DNA from: Shewanella eurypsychrophilus
GTDB lineage: Bacteria > Pseudomonadota > Gammaproteobacteria > Enterobacterales > Shewanellaceae
Direction of reading: 5' to 3'
Length of the DNA: 64,000 nucleotides
Assembly: GCF_007004545.3 (NCBI RefSeq)
Contig: NZ_CP045503.2
Coordinates: forward strand, 4,000,102 to 4,064,101
Shown here one piece after another: positions 36,561 through 45,400 of this stretch. The notes below the pieces were generated by a model, which was given only the letters and a program-made list of their open reading frames with translations, had not been told where the DNA came from and did not search any database. Made by a program: the position numbers and the translations under genes. Position 1 is the first letter of the stretch. Each line of letters starts with the position of its first letter.

Positions 36561-36651
36561 AGCTAGCCCTCCGCTCAAGCAAAGCTGATGTACCTAGTTG
36601 CTTATTATAAACAGGTCGCCAAAGATTGCGCCACGCTAGCTTAATGAGCAT
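36550..36651 (-). pseudogene. permease N-terminal remnant (33-codon ORF)
   Basis: An ATG at 36651 sits right after GGAGGTGATC, a near-perfect ribosome-binding site that overlaps the end of the upstream permease gene. The ORF encodes 33 residues. The first 12, MLIKLAWRNLWR, are identical to the starts of both flanking permeases, though the codons differ mostly synonymously. It then diverges and stops at TAA (36552-36550), overlapping the downstream permease start. It is probably a decayed permease start or a coupling leader peptide. Confidence 0.6.
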
Positions 36652-37897
36652 GATCACCTCCCTTTAGCGCAGTCACCAAATCTAAATGGTAAACCCGCCA
36701 TAGTGGATAGATTAAGCACAACAACATCAGAACGAGTACAATCAGTATCTGGTCAATAAACAGCCATGGCGCTAGCATCATAGGAATAATCGGCTCCCAG
36801 CCCATATCTAGCATCAATTGTGCAGTTTCCCCGGTTAGCTGTATCGGGTGAAGGTTAAACCAGACAAGTATAGGCGTGGCCACAAGTAGGCCAAATACAA
36901 TACCCAAAAGAGAGATAAAACTCGATTCAAGCATGACTAAGGCAAGCAGTTTTGGCCTTAACAGCCCTGTGGCTAACATAACGCCAAACTCTCGCTGCCG
37001 CTCTAAGGTCATCATCAAAATAGTGGCAAACAGACCAAAGCCTACGACACCATAAAGCAGATACATCATAAATATGCCGCCCGCTTTATCCATGGCGATC
37101 TGCTGCGCCATCTCTGGAGATAACGCCTTCCAGTCACGTACATTCACTTGACCTTTAAAACCCAGCGACTGGGCTTGCTCAGTGTAAGCCTGCTGTAACT
37201 GATTAACCGTCTGTTCAATTTGTGAAAGTTCTCGGGTATGCAGCACCCAAGCCGTCACCTGTTTATCTGTGCTAAAGAGAGTTTGTGCCAATGGTAGTGG
37301 CATATAGACAAGCTGATTATCGAGCCCAGAGATTGGAAAATGTAGGATACCTTTAATGGTGTAAAGCCCTGCTGCAGTCTGCCCCCGGTATCCTTGGCCA
37401 TAAAGCACGATCTCATCGCCAACATCCAGTTCAAAATACTCAGCCAGACCTTGACCTATTAGCACCTGTTTATCATCTTGCTTAAGAAACTCGCCTGCCA
37501 CCAGCTTACTGGCAATGCCTGAGTAATCATCTTCTAGTTCAGGCATAACACCCAGCACCATAACGCCTTTTGACTTATCAGCCGCTGCGGCCAGTGAGAA
37601 AGACTCTATGCGAGGCAGTACTCGCTCTACATCAGGCAGCTGTTTCGCGATATCGATAAAAGCATCACTCTGAGGCAGAAGATCATCAATACTCTGAGTC
37701 TCGGCAAACTCTGGATGTTGCAACTGAATAAGGCCAGTAGAAAAACGGGCGTTATTTTCAATATTATTGGCATAGCTCCCCTCTTGGGTACTACGCATAA
37801 CTAAAGAAAGAATGAGTGCTAATGAGAGTGCACAGGCAGTTAATAAAGTGCGCCGCTTCTGTCGCCACAAATTTCGCCAAGCAAGTTTTATTAACAT
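36641..37897 (-). CDS. ABC transporter permease, LolC/E-MacB (FtsX) type, first copy
   Basis: A 418-residue inner-membrane permease with MLIKLAWRNLWRQK at the N-terminus, a large periplasmic domain (about residues 40-265) and C-terminal helices containing FGLFATILMMTLERQREFG. It is homologous to the permease downstream. It lies 56 bases after the LolA-like gene, with a perfect palindrome in the gap, and before the remnant ORF. It is likely the LolC or LolE equivalent. Confidence 0.92.
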   Translation of the reverse strand: MLIKLAWRNLWRQKRRTLLTACALSLALILSLVMRSTQEGSYANNIENNARFSTGLIQLQHPEFAETQSIDDLLPQSDAFIDIAKQLPDVERVLPRIESFSLAAAADKSKGVMVLGVMPELEDDYSGIASKLVAGEFLKQDDKQVLIGQGLAEYFELDVGDEIVLYGQGYRGQTAAGLYTIKGILHFPISGLDNQLVYMPLPLAQTLFSTDKQVTAWVLHTRELSQIEQTVNQLQQAYTEQAQSLGFKGQVNVRDWKALSPEMAQQIAMDKAGGIFMMYLLYGVVGFGLFATILMMTLERQREFGVMLATGLLRPKLLALVMLESSFISLLGIVFGLLVATPILVWFNLHPIQLTGETAQLMLDMGWEPIIPMMLAPWLFIDQILIVLVLMLLCLIYPLWRVYHLDLVTALKGGDHAH

Positions 37898-37921
37898 AAA
37901 TGTCCTTGATGAGGAACGAGT

Positions 37922-37943
37922 TCCTAGAACCTAGGTTCTAGGA
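37922..37943. repeat. 22-bp perfect palindrome with three CTAG
   Basis: The left arm is TCCTAGAACCT and the right arm its exact complement, giving CTAG three times in 22 bases. It lies in the 56-base gap between the LolA-like gene and the first permease gene. It could be an attenuating hairpin or a short dispersed repeat; the flank CGAGTTCCTAG also occurs at 21311-21321. Confidence 0.7.
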
Positions 37944-37953
37944 CCGCTTAAGC

Positions 37954-38703
37954 TTAATCCCTTAACGCTTTCATCTGACTCTGTGAGAAGAAATCATCGC
38001 CAATATCAAAATCAAACTGAGCTTCATGGGTGAGCATCTCGGTTTTATTGCCTGGCTTATCAGCTGGAGTCATGGTCATCCGCGTCGCGATTAACCGTCC
38101 TCCCATTTGCTTAACGTCGAAGGTTTCCATGGTATTGACCAAATCGTCGAACTCATCAAAAAACTCAACTTTACGCTGTAGATAACTCTCTTTTGAGATC
38201 CATAACCTCACCTTACTCCACACCACAGGTGCATCGGGTTTCGCTATGGCGTCGATAACATAGCTGTCATCGCCATCGATAACCTGCGCTTCGACAAGTT
38301 GATGGTCATAATCGACGACGATGGAGGATTGGTTGATAAGATCGTCATTGGTAAAATCTGAGCCCATCCAGGATTGACTCAGCATAGATGGGGCAATTTT
38401 AACCACCCGTTCGATACTTGGGATCCAGTTCCACATCTCTTTTTGACGTTTCAGCGATGCACTGCCTTTATCTTTTGCCGGAGCTGTCACCAGTACCAGT
38501 GACAAGTCTTGCCCCTTGGTCCAGCTTTTCATGCTCATGGAGCGGGTCCAATCCGGGCGAATGATATTCATGGTCGAAACCGTATAACTCGCATCCCCGC
38601 GCATCTGTTTATCAGATAGAGAAACTATCTCAGTGGCGCTTTGGCCAAAAGTGTGAAATGAAACAAAACCGGTTAGCAACACAATAAATGATAATAAACG
38701 CAT
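37954..38703 (-). CDS. LolA-like periplasmic lipoprotein-sorting protein
   Basis: A 249-residue exported protein. I start it at the ATG at 38703 (AGGA upstream); the signal peptide ends near FHTFGQS. The body matches the outer-membrane lipoprotein-sorting family of LolA-like fold: MSMKSWTKGQDLSLVLV, then KEMWNWIPSIERVVKI and LRLWISKESYLQRKVEFFDE-like strands. It probably carries the lipidated cargo across the periplasm between the LolCDE-like transporter and the outer-membrane barrel. It is the first gene of the cluster. Confidence 0.87.
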   Translation of the reverse strand: MRLLSFIVLLTGFVSFHTFGQSATEIVSLSDKQMRGDASYTVSTMNIIRPDWTRSMSMKSWTKGQDLSLVLVTAPAKDKGSASLKRQKEMWNWIPSIERVVKIAPSMLSQSWMGSDFTNDDLINQSSIVVDYDHQLVEAQVIDGDDSYVIDAIAKPDAPVVWSKVRLWISKESYLQRKVEFFDEFDDLVNTMETFDVKQMGGRLIATRMTMTPADKPGNKTEMLTHEAQFDFDIGDDFFSQSQMKALRD

Positions 38704-38957
38704 AGTTAATCCTGTCACCTTAAGCCCAACATTGGGCTATAGCCATTTCATTTTACATTGATTTCACTATATCGAATTACAAAGAGTAAGGGGAAAAAAT
38801 CAACATTATTTACCTAAGATTTTTTTCAGTTAAAGACAGGAATTGAAGACACAATTAACTACTGGATTAACGACTAGATTAACGAGTGGCGGCGGTGTCG
38901 ATAGCTGCACTAAAAGTGGGTCGTTGAAACACAGTAAATAACACGTTAACGCAAAAG

Positions 38958-38989
38958 TACCACAATGAAGTTACGACCTCATTGTGGTA
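38958..38989 (-). terminator. hairpin downstream of EF-G-like gene
   Basis: TACCACAATGA and TCATTGTGGTA form an 11-bp stem with a 10-base loop. It lies just after the EF-G-like stop. The T tail on the minus strand is short (ACTTTTGC), so termination efficiency is uncertain. Confidence 0.6.
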
Positions 38990-39001
38990 ATACTCAACAT
39001 G

Positions 39002-41092
39002 TTATGCTCGCTTCTCATCGATTTTGGTATGCACCTTTATTAAGCTTTTTTGAATATGCTCAGGGGTTATATCATAGCGAACAAACACCATCGAAAATTG
39101 ACCATCTCCACCAGTCATCGATTTAAGCCGATTAGAATAGTCATCAACTGCAGCAAGGGGCGCTTCGACACTGACCTCTATCTTTTGCTCATTAATTGCA
39201 TTCGTGCCACATACCATGCCTCGGCGTGCACTGATATCTCCTGTGATATCGCCAACATGCTCAGTGGCAACACAGATTTTCATCTCGACAATAGGCTCCA
39301 ATATAACCGGGGTCGCCAGATTAACCGCATCGATAAAGGCTTTCTTTCCGGCCATCACAAAAGCGATCTCTTTTGAATCGACACTGTGATGCTTACCATC
39401 TAACAGGCTAACCTTAATATCTTGCATGGGAAACCCTGCTAGCAGACCATGCAGCATGGCCTCTTTCACTCCCTTCTCAACCGCAGATATATACTGCCCA
39501 GGGACTGAACCACCGACCACCTGACTGACAAACTCAAAACCTGCACCTCTTTGTAGCGGCTCGATTCGAATTTCGACCTCACCAAACTGGCCCGAACCAC
39601 CGGATTGCTTCTTATGGCGATAGCGACTCTGGGCTGATGTCGTCACTGTTTCTCGATAAGCGACTGCGGGTTTATCGGTATCCATATCCACATGAAATAG
39701 ATCATGAGCTTTCTCGATGGCGATCTGCAGATGAAGCTCCCCTTGCCCACGTAGGACCGTCTGCCCCTCACCATCCTTGCTGCCTAAACTCGCGTTACCT
39801 AGACTCAAGCTAGGATCCTCAGCCACCAATTTGTTGAGCACCTCAGCGATTTTATGTTCATCTCCACGGCGCTTAGGAGACACTGCCAAGCTAAAAATAG
39901 GCTGAGGCAAGCTAAGCTCAGGAAGGTGAAAGTGATCTTCATCATGACTATCATGAAGCACTGCGCCTACCTCAAGCTCATCAATTTTTGCGAGTGCGAT
40001 AATATCTCCCGGCACAGCGCGAGGCACACCGACATGCTTATCCCCTTGCAGCTTGAATAGATGAGTGACTTTAAAAGGTTTACGCCCTTCACCTATAAAT
40101 AGCTTCATGCCGATAGTCATCGTGCCTTGGTGAAGCCTCATCACCCCCATGCGACCAAAGAATGGATCGATAGAGACACTAAAGACATGAGCTAAGACAT
40201 GAGCTAAGACATGATCATTCGCTTTTTGGGTCACATCCACAGGGATCAATTTACCAGCAACCGCATTAACGAATTGAGCTGGATTTGCCTCCAATGGGTT
40301 GGGTAGTAGCTTAGTGATAAGTTCCAATAACGCGTCGATGCCGACGTCAGTTTCAGAGCTAGTGAAGCAAACTGGCACTAGGTGCCCCATACGCAGTGCG
40401 CGCTCTAGAGGCTCATGCAGCTGCTGAGGGCTCAAGGCTTCACCTTGCTCCAAATACAGATCCATTAACGCCTCATCTTCCTCTAAAACAGTATCGACAA
40501 GCTCATCACGCGCCGAACTTATTGAGTGGAATAAAAGCTCAGTAGCACAGGTATCTTCACAGTGTAAATAACAATCGACCACATCATCTAATGATGCAGT
40601 GGGCAGGTTAACCGGCAGACAACGGGAGCCAAATCGAGTTTGAATATCATCGAGTAACTTAGGCAAGGTCGCTTGATTTCCATCGATATGATTAATGGCA
40701 ATCAAGACGACTTTCCCTTGGGTTCTAGCCGCCTTAAACGCCCTTTGAGTGATGGTTTCTATGCCACTTGCGGCATTGATCACTAAGAGTACAGACTCAA
40801 CCCCAGGCAAAGGTAATAGTGCACGGCCAAACAGATCGGGTAATCCAGGCGTATCGATAAGGTTGATGTGGTGCTGATTGAAATCGAGATTGAGAAAGGA
40901 AGGGTCTAGGCTATGGCGGTGGGCTTGTTCTTGGACAGTGAAATCAGCATGATTTGTGCCCTTATCCACCCTGCCCTTTTGGGTTATCGCCTCCGCTCGG
41001 TAGAGCAAGGCTTCAATCAATGTAGACTTACCCGCTCTCGTATGTCCGAGCACCGCAATATTTCGGATCTGCTCGGTAATAAACTCCGCCAT
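39002..41092 (-). CDS. EF-G-like translational GTPase
   Basis: A 696-residue protein with the EF-G domain layout: GTPase (residues 1 to about 270), domain II, III, IV and V (GQFSMVFVRYDITPE near the C-terminus). G1 is GHTRAGKS and G3 is DTPG, but G4 reads NHID rather than NKMD, and the switch region lacks RGITI. It is therefore a divergent paralogue of the EF-G-like class, not the housekeeping EF-G. A 12-bp tandem repeat inserts VLAH repeats near 40184-40214. AAAGGAG precedes the ATG. Confidence 0.88.
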   Translation of the reverse strand: MAEFITEQIRNIAVLGHTRAGKSTLIEALLYRAEAITQKGRVDKGTNHADFTVQEQAHRHSLDPSFLNLDFNQHHINLIDTPGLPDLFGRALLPLPGVESVLLVINAASGIETITQRAFKAARTQGKVVLIAINHIDGNQATLPKLLDDIQTRFGSRCLPVNLPTASLDDVVDCYLHCEDTCATELLFHSISSARDELVDTVLEEDEALMDLYLEQGEALSPQQLHEPLERALRMGHLVPVCFTSSETDVGIDALLELITKLLPNPLEANPAQFVNAVAGKLIPVDVTQKANDHVLAHVLAHVFSVSIDPFFGRMGVMRLHQGTMTIGMKLFIGEGRKPFKVTHLFKLQGDKHVGVPRAVPGDIIALAKIDELEVGAVLHDSHDEDHFHLPELSLPQPIFSLAVSPKRRGDEHKIAEVLNKLVAEDPSLSLGNASLGSKDGEGQTVLRGQGELHLQIAIEKAHDLFHVDMDTDKPAVAYRETVTTSAQSRYRHKKQSGGSGQFGEVEIRIEPLQRGAGFEFVSQVVGGSVPGQYISAVEKGVKEAMLHGLLAGFPMQDIKVSLLDGKHHSVDSKEIAFVMAGKKAFIDAVNLATPVILEPIVEMKICVATEHVGDITGDISARRGMVCGTNAINEQKIEVSVEAPLAAVDDYSNRLKSMTGGDGQFSMVFVRYDITPEHIQKSLIKVHTKIDEKRA

Positions 41093-41575
41093 AACAAACT
41101 CCTTTCAAAGGTTTACTTAATTAACGATCTCAATTAACACGCTTAATCCTTTTCTCTCTAACAACTATCGCAACCTAGCCGTCAAAGATAGCCAACTCGA
41201 ATAGCCATCATAAAGTTAATAAAAGGTGAAATACGTAAACTTAAAAAGGCGATAGTGTTTGACTGTTAATTGTAAGTATAGACCCGAGTTAATGCTGGTT
41301 ATTTGACCTAAGTCATGTTTTATTTTCTGAAACATAATTTGTACAAAATTTGTGAGGCTCCACAAATAAAAGATACACGCGTACTCTCAAACTGGTCTGA
41401 AGTGAACATATTCAGTCCCAGGTGATTGTATTGCTATCCAAGCTCAGGTAATGTGCTCAACCATTGGCCAAACAATACTGGTTAAATCACGATAGAACGG
41501 GAACTTCTGCAGAGTATCTCAGTCATAAAGTCGTATTTAGTCCCAGTACATTATTAACGGAAGCCCGCTAATTTA
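41093..41575. other. intergenic region upstream of pfaR
   Basis: A 483-base AT-rich gap between divergent EF-G-like and pfaR genes with no supportable ORF. A perfect palindrome TGACCTAAGTCA is at 41304-41315. The word AGTCCCAG occurs twice (about 41416 and 41539). No confident -10/-35 pair could be fixed by eye. It should contain the promoter for the pfaR-pfaABC operon. Confidence 0.4.
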
Positions 41576-42433
41576 ATGGTAGAACAAACTCGCAAAAAGC
41601 TTATTTCAGATAATTTAAATCAGGGTAAGCGTACGCAAACCGCAACAGAAGCTCGGCACAGCAATGCCACCACGACACCAGAGATGCGTCGATTCATACA
41701 AGAATCTGACTTTTCTGTGGGTCAGCTTGCCAAGGTGCTGAATATCAGCGAAGCGACTGTGCGCAAGTGGCGTAGTCGTGACTCTGTCGTGAATACACCA
41801 AATACTCCCCACCACCTCAATACGACACTGACTCCCCTGCAGGAGTATGTAGTGGTAGGGCTAAGATATCAGCTTAAGACCCCGCTAGATAAACTCCTTA
41901 AAGTGACACAAAAATTTATCAATCCTAATGTGTCACGTTCAGGCCTAGCACGATGTCTTAAACGTTATGGCGTATCCAAGGTTGGCGATATTCAAAGCCC
42001 TCAAGTTCCTGAACGCTATTTTAATCAATTGCCAATTGTTCAGGGCAGCAATATAGAAACCTATACGCTGCACCCAGATACATTGGCCAAAATCATTGCA
42101 GAAGATAGTGACAGTGATGTGCTGCAGGTGGTTTCTTTGACTATTCCACCACAGCTTACTGACGAAAAACCAAGTTCAATACTGCTCGGCATAGACCGAA
42201 ACAGTGACTGGCTTTATTTAGATATATATCAAGATGGCAATACCCAAGCCACCAACCGATACATCGCTTATGTGTTAAAGCATGGGCCGTTTCATCTGCG
42301 TAAGTTGCTTGTTCGCAACTACCACACCTTTTTACAGCGATTTCCTGGTGCCAAGCTTAGTCATGGGCATGTCACAGAAAACGTTGAAACTAACAACAAG
42401 ACGCCTAATCAGGCACCCAGTGGAGACTCATAA
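41576..42433 (+). CDS. pfaR: transcriptional regulator of the PUFA synthase operon
   Basis: A 285-residue DNA-binding protein with a helix-turn-helix near residues 45-70 (SVGQLAKVLNISEATVRKWR) and a second helical region resembling an IS481-type transposase N-terminal fold (SRSGLARCLKRYGVSKVGD). This is the pfaR regulator known from Shewanella pfa operons. Its stop overlaps the pfaA start (TAATG), so the two are translated together. Confidence 0.88.
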   Translation: MVEQTRKKLISDNLNQGKRTQTATEARHSNATTTPEMRRFIQESDFSVGQLAKVLNISEATVRKWRSRDSVVNTPNTPHHLNTTLTPLQEYVVVGLRYQLKTPLDKLLKVTQKFINPNVSRSGLARCLKRYGVSKVGDIQSPQVPERYFNQLPIVQGSNIETYTLHPDTLAKIIAEDSDSDVLQVVSLTIPPQLTDEKPSSILLGIDRNSDWLYLDIYQDGNTQATNRYIAYVLKHGPFHLRKLLVRNYHTFLQRFPGAKLSHGHVTENVETNNKTPNQAPSGDS

Positions 42434-45400
42434 TGAGCCAAACCTCTAAGCCGTCAAAAGCTTCTAAAGCTTCTTCGAAAGCCAAAGTAGCTGACGCGAC
42501 TCAGCAGCAAGATTCGAAAGCAGATATACGTTTAAATAAACGTCTCAAAGATATGCCTATCGCGATTGTAGGTATGGCAAGTATCTTTGCTAACTCACGT
42601 TACTTGAACAAGTTCTGGGATCTTATCAGCGAAAAAATTGATGCGATCACCGAACTGCCATCGACCCACTGGAAGCCTGAAGAGTATTTCGATGCTAACA
42701 AGAGCACGCCAGATAAGAGCTATTGTAAGCGTGGTGGATTCTTGCCAGATGTTGATTTCAACCCAATGGAGTTTGGCTTGCCGCCAAATATCCTAGAGTT
42801 AACTGATACATCGCAGCTATTGTCTTTGATCGTTGCTAAAGAGGTCTTGGCCGATGCAAACCTTGCAGAAGGTTATGACAGAGATAAAATTGGTATCACA
42901 CTCGGTGTCGGTGGTGGTCAGAAAATTAGCCACAGCTTAACCGCTCGTCTTCAATACCCTGTGCTAAAGAAAGTGTTCGCTAACAGCGGTATCAGCGACG
43001 AAGATAGCGCCATGCTGATCAAGAAGTTTCAAGATCAGTACGTTCACTGGGAAGAGAACTCGTTCCCAGGTTCACTGGGTAACGTTATCTCAGGTCGTAT
43101 CGCCAACCGTTTCGATTTAGGCGGCATGAACTGTGTGGTTGATGCGGCATGTGCTGGCTCTCTTGCTGCCATGCGTATGGCACTGAGTGAACTGGTCGAA
43201 GGTCGCTCAGAGATGATGATCACAGGTGGTGTGTGTACCGATAACTCACCTTCTATGTACATGAGCTTCTCTAAGACACCAGCGTTCACCACCAACGAAA
43301 CCATTCAGCCGTTTGATATCGACTCGAAGGGTATGATGATCGGTGAAGGTATCGGCATGATCGCGCTTAAGCGCCTCGAAGATGCAGAACGTGACGGCGA
43401 TAGAATCTATTCAGTGATTAAAGGTGTAGGTTCATCATCAGATGGTAAGTTCAAGTCTATCTACGCACCACGCCCAGAAGGTCAGGCTAAAGCCCTAAGA
43501 CGTGCTTATGATGACGCAGGTTTTGAGCCACATACATTGGGTCTTATCGAAGCTCACGGTACTGGTACCGCTGCAGGTGATGCAGCAGAATTTGCCGGTC
43601 TTTGTTCAGTATTTTCCGATGGCAACGACACTAAGCAACACATTGCCTTAGGTTCGGTGAAATCTCAAATTGGTCACACTAAGTCTACAGCAGGTACAGC
43701 TGGACTGATTAAGGCATCACTGGCACTACACCATAAGGTGTTGCCAGCAACGATTAACATCAGTCAGCCTAGCCCTAAACTTGAGATTGAAAACTCACCT
43801 TTTTACCTCAATACCGAGACTCGTCCTTGGTTGCCACGTGCCGATGGTACACCGCGCCGCGCCGGTATCAGCTCATTTGGTTTTGGTGGCACTAACTTCC
43901 ACTTCGTACTGGAAGAGTATAGTAAAGAACATAGCCGCATCGATGCTGAGAAAGCTAAATACCGTCAGCGCCAAGTAGCCCAAAGCTTCCTAGTGAGTGC
44001 CGCATCGAAAGATGCACTTATCACTGAGCTAAACAGCTTAGCTGCAGCGACAACAAGTGAACAGTTCATGCTTGCCACTGCTGCGACTGATTATGCACTA
44101 CGTGAGCTTGATGCTAACGCGCCTCGCCTGGGCTTAGTGGCTAACACAAGTGAAGAACTAGCAACACAGATCAAGCAAGCTATCGCTAAGCTGACCAGCA
44201 GTGATGATAGCGATTGGCAACTACCTGGTGGCACTAGCTACCGCGCATCGAGTGTTGAAGGTAAAGTTGCAGCATTATTTGCTGGTCAAGGTTCACAGTA
44301 CCTCAACATGGGCCGCGATCTAGCCTGTTACTACCCAGAAATACGTCAGCAATTTGTCGCTGCTGATAAAGTCTTTGCCGCCAATAATAAGACACCTCTT
44401 TCACAGACACTTTATCCAAAGCCAGTCTTCAACAGAGACGATGTTAAAGCTCAAGAAGCGGTACTGACTAACACTGCTAATGCACAAAGTGCTATCGGTG
44501 CCATCTCTATGGGTCAGTACGAGTTATTCACCGCTGCTGGTTTCAATGCCGATATGGTTGCGGGACACAGCTTTGGTGAGCTAACAGCTCTTTGCGCATC
44601 TGGCGCTATCTCAACGGAAGACTACTACAAATTAGCATTTGCCCGTGGCGATGCCATGGCCACTAAAGCCCCAGCTAAAGACGGCGTAGAAGCTGACACT
44701 GGTGCTATGTTTGCTATCATTACAAAATCTGCAGCAGACCTAGATACACTTGAAGCGACTATCGCAAAATTCGATGACGTAAAAGTGGCTAACTACAATG
44801 CACCGACTCAGTCTGTCATTGCAGGTCCTACTGTTTCTACCGGTGAAGCGGCCAAAGCACTTAGTGAGCTTGGATATAAGGCGATAAACCTGCCTGTATC
44901 TGGCGCATTCCACACTGAGCTCGTTGGTCACGCCCAAGCACCATTTGCTAAAGCCATTGATGCTGCCAAGTTCACTAAGCCAAAGTGTGCGCTGTATTCA
45001 AACGCGACGGGTGAGCTTTATGACAATACCGCCGCAAAGATTAAGGCCTCGTTCAAGAAACATATGCTTCAATCAGTACGCTTTACTGCGGAGCTTGAAG
45101 CCATGTATAACGCCGGCGCTCGCGTATTTGTTGAGTTCGGTCCAAAGAACATTCTGCAGAAGCTGGTACAGGGCACTCTTGCTGATAAGGCGCTTAATGA
45201 CAAGAATGCCATTAGCACTATCTCTATCAACCCAAGCCCTAAAGGTGATAGCGATCTACAACTTAAGCAAGCTGCAGTGCAGTTAGCCGTTGCGGGTATC
45301 AAACTGGGTAATATCGATCCATACCAAGCAGAGATTGCAGCACCAGAGAAAAAGTCTCCAATGAGCATCTCTCTTAATGCAGTCAACCATATTAGCAAAG

